From positions 1-22,276 of IMG/VR virus record IMGVR_UViG_3300047459_000178: a stretch of 22,276 bases of DNA; one strand, given 5' to 3'. The stretch is from a virus. Every line of letters starts with the position of its first letter. The stretch's first letter is position 1. Of this stretch, positions 18,131 through 22,276 are shown piece by piece. The notes under the pieces were generated by a model that did no database searches, had not been told where the DNA came from, and saw nothing but the letters and a program-made list of their open reading frames with translations. A program made the translations under genes and the position numbers.

Positions 18131-19846
18131 TCACTCCATAACCCTTGAAAAGTTCTTATATTTCTCAAAACGTAGTACGTCATTGAACTTATCATACAAT
18201 GCGTCCCCTTTATGAGATATGATAAATGCGTTTGTTCTTTCAGGCATACCATTCAATAGTTTTAAGAAGTCGTCTGTACCAGCACTATCTAAACTACTAT
18301 CAAATACTTCGTCAAGAATAAGTAAATTAGTGTTAACACTATTTTTCATTCTTGCAATACTTCTCCAAGTGAATAGTAATGATAAGTCAATTCTCATCTT
18401 TTCACCCTGAGAGAAATTATCGTATTTGAATACGTCTCTGAATCTAGATTTGATTGTTTCTTCAAAAGATTCGTCAATCTCAAAACCAACATAGAACTCT
18501 AGTTGTGCTAGATATTTGTTGATTAGTTTGTTCATAATAGGAACATACTGTTTGATAATCTTTTGTTTTACACCTTGGTCTCTAAGAAGTGTTGAAGCGA
18601 TATCATAGTAGTGAGAAGTTTCTGTTTGTGTTTCTTTCTTCTGTAAAAGAACTTCGAGTTTATCTTCTGAATCTACAATTTTATCTTCTGCATCTGAACC
18701 TGCAGTTGCTTCACCTTTTAGGTCTTCGATTTCTTTTTGCAGTTTAGTAATATACTTTTGATTGGATACTACTTCTGTTTGTAAGAGACTTATTTTTTTC
18801 TGTATCTCTTCTATCTTAGATTGAATTTCTCTTATTTCTTCAAGTCTTCTTGAACACTCTCCGATTTGTTTTTCAATTTCTTCGATAGCAGTTGACAACT
18901 CCGTCTTCTTAGTCTCCTTCTGTTCAATGTGTTCTTTCTTGTGCGTTTCATCTAAGGACTGCTCGCAGGTGGGACATTCGTCATTGTCTTCGTAGAATTT
19001 GATTTCTCTAATTGTTTTCTTACGAGCCGTTTCGAGTTGTCGTTCCAAGTCCATAAGTTCTGTGAGTTTATTTTCTTTAGTATCTTTATCCTCGATAAGT
19101 CGTGCTTGCGCCACCACATCTTGCGTCTTTTCATCTATGTTCTCCATGAGTTGATTAATGTTATCTTGGGTTTCCCCTACTGTGGATTCATACTTTAAGA
19201 TTTTACTCTCTCGGTTTTCACGTAGTACATTAAGTTGCTCATTCAATCCATGAATCCTCTCTTCCATAATATTGATTTCATGACTAGTCTCAGTGATTTC
19301 ATTTTGATGTGTTGATATCCTTTTCCTTAGTATGTCTTGCATAGTAGAGAATATAGAGATATCCAATAGGTCTTCCACTAAGTTTCTTCTGTCCTTTGCT
19401 TTCAACTGCATGAACGGAGTAAAGTTAGCAGAACCTAATATTGCGACCTGTGTAAATGAGCGGAAACTCATTTTCAGAATTTGTTTTTCTAAGTGTTCTT
19501 GGTAGTCTCTTACGTTTGCGTCTTGATTAAGCATTACGTCATCAAGATATAATTCAAACTTGTTTGGTTTTGCACCACGGATTACCTTGTATTGTTTTGT
19601 ACCAATAGAGAATTCAATCTCTACTTCTAGACCTTTCTCGTTGATACTATTGATAAGTAAATCTTTCTTTAGATTACGAAACCCACGTCCATACAATCCA
19701 AAACATAAAGCGTCAAGAAGTGTAGACTTACCACTGCCGTTCTCACCTAATATAAGAGTCGTTTGGTGTTTGTCTAATCGTATTTCGGTAAACTTGTTAC
19801 CACTTGATAATAGATTTTTGTATCTTACTTTTTTAAAATTTATCAT
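18131..19846 (-). CDS. 46: gp46, SbcC/Rad50-like ATPase of the recombination nuclease
   Basis: 571 residues, near the T4 length of 560. Walker A GENGSGKST is near residue 34, a long coiled coil (about 160-450) is interrupted by the zinc hook DECPTC in the middle, and the ABC signature FSQGEKMRIDLSLL and Walker B LLILDEVFDSSLD stand near the C-terminus. With gp47 it processes DNA ends for recombination-dependent replication and host DNA breakdown. The start overlaps the gp47 stop by ATGA. Confidence 0.95.
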   Translation of the reverse strand: MINFKKVRYKNLLSSGNKFTEIRLDKHQTTLILGENGSGKSTLLDALCFGLYGRGFRNLKKDLLINSINEKGLEVEIEFSIGTKQYKVIRGAKPNKFELYLDDVMLNQDANVRDYQEHLEKQILKMSFRSFTQVAILGSANFTPFMQLKAKDRRNLVEDLLDISIFSTMQDILRKRISTHQNEITETSHEINIMEERIHGLNEQLNVLRENRESKILKYESTVGETQDNINQLMENIDEKTQDVVAQARLIEDKDTKENKLTELMDLERQLETARKKTIREIKFYEDNDECPTCEQSLDETHKKEHIEQKETKKTELSTAIEEIEKQIGECSRRLEEIREIQSKIEEIQKKISLLQTEVVSNQKYITKLQKEIEDLKGEATAGSDAEDKIVDSEDKLEVLLQKKETQTETSHYYDIASTLLRDQGVKQKIIKQYVPIMNKLINKYLAQLEFYVGFEIDESFEETIKSRFRDVFKYDNFSQGEKMRIDLSLLFTWRSIARMKNSVNTNLLILDEVFDSSLDSAGTDDFLKLLNGMPERTNAFIISHKGDALYDKFNDVLRFEKYKNFSRVME

Positions 19847-20910
19847 AAAAAGTTATGTTCTTCCAATGCTTCATGGTACAGTGACTTCATTATTTTGTCT
19901 AGTTCTTTTTTCTTACCTTGTATCTCTAGACCTTCAACGTACTTTGATAAGATAGTCAATGTGTCTTCAACATTTTCTATTTCTTCATCATCAAAGAAGT
20001 CCATGTGTTTGTTATCGTCTACAACTGATACGTGTAACGGATTGACACCATGAAGTTTGTCTAGGAATGTATCAAACCAATATGGGTTCTCCTTTTCTAT
20101 TACGATTACCTTTACAAACTTTCCTCTGTACTTTTCATAATCGTCATTAGCAATCGATTCAAAAGATTCTTCGGTATCATTATAGAATGCCTTTTCAAAC
20201 ATTGTTAGTGGATTATGCACAGGTAACATTTCTCTTGTATCAGTATCAAAGATATGGAAATATTTTTCGTCTCCAAAATCTGACCAAGTGAATTGCATTT
20301 GTGAACCTACGTAGCGTATATTCTCTACGTCTGTTTTGTGGTGGAAGTGACCACTGTAAACTTTTTCAAATCTCTTCAAGTAACTTGGGTTTAATCCGTG
20401 TGAACATACCATTGCAGGATTCATCATGGCACCTTCTATTTCAAAGTGTCCCATACAGATTGGTGCTGGTGCGGATTGAAAGAACTCTATATTGTCTGCA
20501 TAGTTTTCATTATTAATCCATGGAACAAGTGCAACATCTAAACCGTCATATTCTTTAACTACAGGTTCTTCATGTACAGTGATATTAGGTTGACCGTATA
20601 GTAATAAGGCAGGTGAGTTTACTTCGTTAGTGTTCTTATAATAGGTATCATGGTTACCTATTATCAAGTCCATTGTAATACCTCTTTCTATCATAGGTTT
20701 TACAAAGTGCTCAATGTTTCTTTGCATGGACGCAAAGTTTATGAATTTTCGTCTATCAAAATAATCACCCATATGAATGATATGTTTGATATCGTGTTGG
20801 TCTAGATATGGAAAGAATATCTCTTTATAGAAACGTCCCTGATAATCAGACATTTCAACCATATCGTTCCTGACACCGCAATGTGTGTCATTCAAAATAG
20901 CTATTTTCAT
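19843..20910 (-). CDS. 47: gp47, SbcD/Mre11-like nuclease
   Basis: 355 residues. The calcineurin-type phosphoesterase motifs occur in order: NDTHCG (8-13), HMGDYFDR (about 46-53), IGNHDTYY (about 83-90), MGHFEIEG and YSGHFHHK (both near the middle). These residues bind the two metal ions of the nuclease site. It forms the nuclease subunit with gp46. It overlaps gp55 by 1 nt (TAATG) and gp46 by 4 nt, so all three are made from one mRNA starting at the gp55 promoter. Confidence 0.95.
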   Translation of the reverse strand: MKIAILNDTHCGVRNDMVEMSDYQGRFYKEIFFPYLDQHDIKHIIHMGDYFDRRKFINFASMQRNIEHFVKPMIERGITMDLIIGNHDTYYKNTNEVNSPALLLYGQPNITVHEEPVVKEYDGLDVALVPWINNENYADNIEFFQSAPAPICMGHFEIEGAMMNPAMVCSHGLNPSYLKRFEKVYSGHFHHKTDVENIRYVGSQMQFTWSDFGDEKYFHIFDTDTREMLPVHNPLTMFEKAFYNDTEESFESIANDDYEKYRGKFVKVIVIEKENPYWFDTFLDKLHGVNPLHVSVVDDNKHMDFFDDEEIENVEDTLTILSKYVEGLEIQGKKKELDKIMKSLYHEALEEHNFL

Positions 20911-21482
20911 TAAGTGTTGTTTTTGCTCAAGTCTTGGTCAAGATTTGCTTTTGCTTTACCTGACTTCTTTTTACTTTTACGTGGTTCATATTCCACGTGG
21001 TTCATGTGTTCCTGCATCCATTCTACGTTTGTATTTACAAATGTAGGGTCATGAGAACCGTCAATAGTAGTATAAGCGTCCATTGTAATACCCGCTTCTT
21101 CTATCTGTTTTTGCTTGATAAAGACTTGTTTCTTTTCTTTTTGAATACGTCTTAGGAATGCATAGTAACAAATTTGTGTAACGTATGCGAATGCATTGTT
21201 AGATTTTTCAACGTTGAAGTTGTTTATATACTGTAGACAGTTTTCTATAGCGTCACAAATCATTTCATCTCTATAGGTATAGTTAATGAAATTTGGACGT
21301 GTGGACAAACGGGTTGCAATCTTGTAAATACACTCACCAATATATTCTGTCATACGTGGTGGTTGTTTACCTTTTTCTTCTGCAAGTTTAACGGACGCAT
21401 TGTACTCCGCAACGGCAGCTGTAAACTCTTTGTTATTTACGTAATGTTCCGCTTGTTTCTTATCAGTGGTTTTTTTAGTCAT
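20910..21482 (-). CDS. 55: gp55, late-transcription sigma factor
   Basis: 190 residues. The N-terminal YVNNKEFTAAVAEY matches the gp55 opening (YVNNKELLQAI in T4); the core RDEMICDAIENCLQYINNFN, then NAFAYVTQICYYAFLRRIQK and EKKQVF corresponds to the sigma region 2-like part that recognises TATAAATA. In T4 it needs the gp45 clamp and gp33; no gp33 is evident in this window. The expected transcription start from the TATAAT at 21494-21489 is exactly the A of ATG 21482, with no Shine-Dalgarno sequence. Confidence 0.93.
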   Translation of the reverse strand: MTKKTTDKKQAEHYVNNKEFTAAVAEYNASVKLAEEKGKQPPRMTEYIGECIYKIATRLSTRPNFINYTYRDEMICDAIENCLQYINNFNVEKSNNAFAYVTQICYYAFLRRIQKEKKQVFIKQKQIEEAGITMDAYTTIDGSHDPTFVNTNVEWMQEHMNHVEYEPRKSKKKSGKAKANLDQDLSKNNT

Positions 21483-21488
21483 GTATCT

Positions 21489-21527
21489 ATTATATGTTAA
21501 TACTTACTAATATGTAAGAGGGTTTTT
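21489..21527 (-). promoter_or_regulatory. Promoter, AAAACCCTCT-N20-TATAAT class, for the gp55-gp47-gp46 operon
   Basis: Minus strand: AAAAACCCTCTTA (21527-21515), exactly 20 nt, TATAAT (21494-21489), 6 nt, ATG 21482. The 13-mer is identical to the one at 474-486. No good -35 TTGACA stands at the usual distance, so the conserved motif at about -44 to -33 probably takes its place, perhaps by binding a phage activator. Confidence 0.75.
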
Positions 21528-21532
21528 AGTAT

Positions 21533-21796
21533 TTATCCAACTGAAAGTTGTATCAGATAAAAGGATAACAACATCATACCCATTGCAGAAAACTGTATCA
21601 CTGACGCAATTGCAACAAACAATAAAGCTCTATCCGCCCACCATTTACCTTCCGTCTCTTGCCATTTAGCAATCTGTTCAGGTGTAGCGTCTCTAGGTTG
21701 GAATTGGAACTTTAACTGTTCAGGAATTATATCGGAATCGGAGTCCTCTACTTCTATTGGTCTTTTCCAAGAATCTAAGATTTTTCGTTTACTCAT
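21533..21796 (-). CDS. Small single-pass membrane protein of unknown function
   Basis: 87 residues. A charged N-terminal half (MSKRKILDSWKRPIEVEDSD; then FQFQPRDATPEQIAKWQETE) precedes a C-terminal membrane helix of about 25 residues (ALLFVAIASVIQFSAMGMML; then LSFYLIQ). Topology with a long cytoplasmic domain and short tail resembles C-tail-anchored proteins. No motif known to me. It ends 50 nt before the gp55 start. Upstream, the stretch TTTTTACATTAAATTATT contains no clear ribosome binding site. Confidence 0.7.
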   Translation of the reverse strand: MSKRKILDSWKRPIEVEDSDSDIIPEQLKFQFQPRDATPEQIAKWQETEGKWWADRALLFVAIASVIQFSAMGMMLLSFYLIQLSVG

Positions 21797-21884
21797 AATA
21801 ATTTAATGTAAAAAGTATCTAGACAGAATCATTTCTATCTGATATCCTAACTATGTCGCCCCGACAAGCTAGCTTATATAATGA
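21797..21884 (-). other. Short intergenic region with a 10-bp palindrome and a small hairpin
   Basis: The gap between the 87- and 57-residue genes holds a perfect palindrome AAGCTAGCTT (21866-21875) adjacent to GTCG-CCC-CGAC (21855-21865), a 4-bp stem with a 3-nt loop. No T-run follows, so it is not a convincing terminator. It could be a protein-binding site; no promoter is convincing here. Confidence 0.35.
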
Positions 21885-22058
21885 TTACAATCTATACTGT
21901 AGTATCGTAAGATACATTATTATAAAAGGTATCGCTATTGGAAGAGTCATTAGTGTGACCATTTGCACTGCATCGCAGAATCGGCAATAAATGCCATTTT
22001 CTCTTAGTCCGTCAACCTTTCGCACCATGCTCTTCATTGCGTATGCAATTGTGGTCAT
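21885..22058 (-). CDS. 57-residue membrane protein with CxxC
   Basis: The frame runs from ATG 22058 to TAA 21887-21885, with GGAG 5 nt before the ATG. The product begins MTTIAYAMKSMVRKVDGLRE, carries YCRFC (two Cys with two residues between) and then one hydrophobic helix (MVTLMTLPIAIPFIIMYLTI) before a short tail. It probably sits in the membrane with the CxxC at one face. A late box TATAAATA at 22127-22120 lies about 60 nt upstream, which would make it a late gene. Function unknown. Confidence 0.68.
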   Translation of the reverse strand: MTTIAYAMKSMVRKVDGLRENGIYCRFCDAVQMVTLMTLPIAIPFIIMYLTILQYRL

Positions 22059-22090
22059 GGTTTCTCCATATAAACAGGGTTAATGAAACA

Positions 22091-22109
22091 ATATAACTGA
22101 ATGTTATAT
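22091..22109 (-). other. Small hairpin in the leader of the 57-residue gene
   Basis: Perfect 7-bp inverted repeat ATATAAC / GTTATAT with a 5-nt loop, lying between the possible late promoter at 22120-22127 and the ribosome binding site before ATG 22058. It is AT-rich and therefore weak. It may shape the 5' leader, or be chance. Confidence 0.35.
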
Positions 22110-22119
22110 CAATCCGTTT

Positions 22120-22127
22120 TATTTATA
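22120..22127 (-). promoter_or_regulatory. Possible T4-type late box TATAAATA for the 57-residue gene
   Basis: Perfect TATAAATA on the minus strand, overlapping the TAA stop of the upstream gene. Unlike the copies at 5086-5093 and 17045-17052 it is not placed next to an ATG; the transcript would have a leader of about 57 nt with a GGAG site. Consensus match is exact, activity is inferred. Confidence 0.55.
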
Positions 22128-22276
22128 ACTGTAAAATTCCTAAGACATAATTCTCAGCAGCTGACTCTGCATATGATTCAGAATGATTCTTATACACGAT
22201 ATCCTTCTTCCACATATGGTCTTCGTAATACCTGCAACCATACCCTTGGTCAGTTACATATACCTCTGCCTTTTTC
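22123..22276 (-). CDS. C-terminal end of an unknown protein (start beyond window)
   Basis: Open from the window edge to TAA at 22125-22123, giving about 50 residues. The visible part includes YVTDQGYGCRYYEDHMWKKD and ends with an Ala/Glu-rich helix (SESYAESAAENYVLGILQL). The aromatic and charged composition and absence of a stop over the whole stretch support coding. Family cannot be told from the fragment. Confidence 0.55.
   Translation of the reverse strand, partial: KKAEVYVTDQGYGCRYYEDHMWKKDIVYKNHSESYAESAAENYVLGILQL

Noticed and set aside
18121-18133. GATAAATA before the diiron gene, and again at 21531-21538 and 5892-5899, as late promoters
   Set aside because: The first base differs from the TATAAATA consensus and spacing to the start codons varies (4 nt, none, and a long leader); kept only as remarks.
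1-22276. tRNA genes, CRISPR arrays, insertion sequences, integrase or attachment sites
   Set aside because: None could be recognised: no cloverleaf-like stretches in the short gaps, no regularly spaced repeats, no transposase or integrase motifs. The only repeats are promoter motifs.

Overview
The window reads as part of a strictly lytic, T4-like marine myovirus (order Caudovirales, Tevenvirinae-like core). It is AT-rich, every gene I can support lies on the minus strand, and genes overlap or abut in the TAATG/ATGA style of phage operons. Read in the direction of transcription (from high to low coordinates), the T4 core block is intact and in T4 order: late sigma factor gp55, recombination nuclease gp47/gp46, sliding clamp gp45, clamp loader gp44, clamp loader gp62 and translational repressor RegA. 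The accessory genes (peptide deformylase, 2OG-Fe(II) oxygenases, CobS-like ATPase, diiron protein, peroxiredoxin) resemble those of ocean T4-like phages infecting cyanobacteria or SAR11-type alphaproteobacteria. The host itself cannot be read from the sequence.

Layout from right to left: 22276-21797 holds the C-terminal end of an unknown gene and a 57-residue membrane protein. 21796-18131 holds an 87-residue membrane protein, then gp55, gp47 and gp46. 18120-13946 is an accessory insert between gp46 and gp45: a ferritin-like diiron protein, a late gene of unknown function, peptide deformylase and two paralogous 2OG-Fe(II) oxygenases. 13945-9236 continues the insert: a 39-residue gene, a large HEXXH + acidic linker + VWA protein, two small genes, its likely partner MoxR/CobS-like AAA+ ATPase and a DUF3310-like gene. 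9249-5899 is the replisome block gp45, gp44, a peroxiredoxin, a small unknown, gp62 and RegA; peroxiredoxin and the small unknown sit between the two clamp-loader subunits. 5871-5148 holds three small membrane proteins. 5080-490 is the most striking part: a gapless eight-gene curli-type amyloid secretion cassette (two paralogous membrane/coiled-coil proteins, CsgF, CsgG, a curlin-like protein, a FecR-domain protein, a 46-residue Gln-rich protein and a second curlin-like protein). 440-1 is a SleB-type cell wall hydrolase, cut by the window edge.

Three promoter families can be read directly. (1) T4 late type TATAAATA at 5086-5093 and 17045-17052, each exactly 5 nt before an ATG, and a further copy at 22120-22127. 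(2) Three copies of TTGACA-N18-TARSCT with strongly conserved flanks, ahead of the VWA gene, the MoxR gene and a 39-residue gene. (3) Three copies of an AAAACCCTCT motif exactly 20 nt (from the end of the 13-mer) upstream of TATAAT, ahead of gp55, the DUF3310-like gene and the SleB-like hydrolase. In most of these the expected transcription start falls on, or within one base of, the A of the start codon and there is no Shine-Dalgarno sequence, so first genes of operons are probably translated from leaderless mRNAs while internal genes have good ribosome binding sites. The curli cassette begins at one of the late promoters, so it is probably made late in infection with the virion and lysis proteins. 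Six small genes or short ORFs reported here (46, 51, 39, 57, 12 and 7 residues) are shorter than ordinary gene-finding cut-offs.
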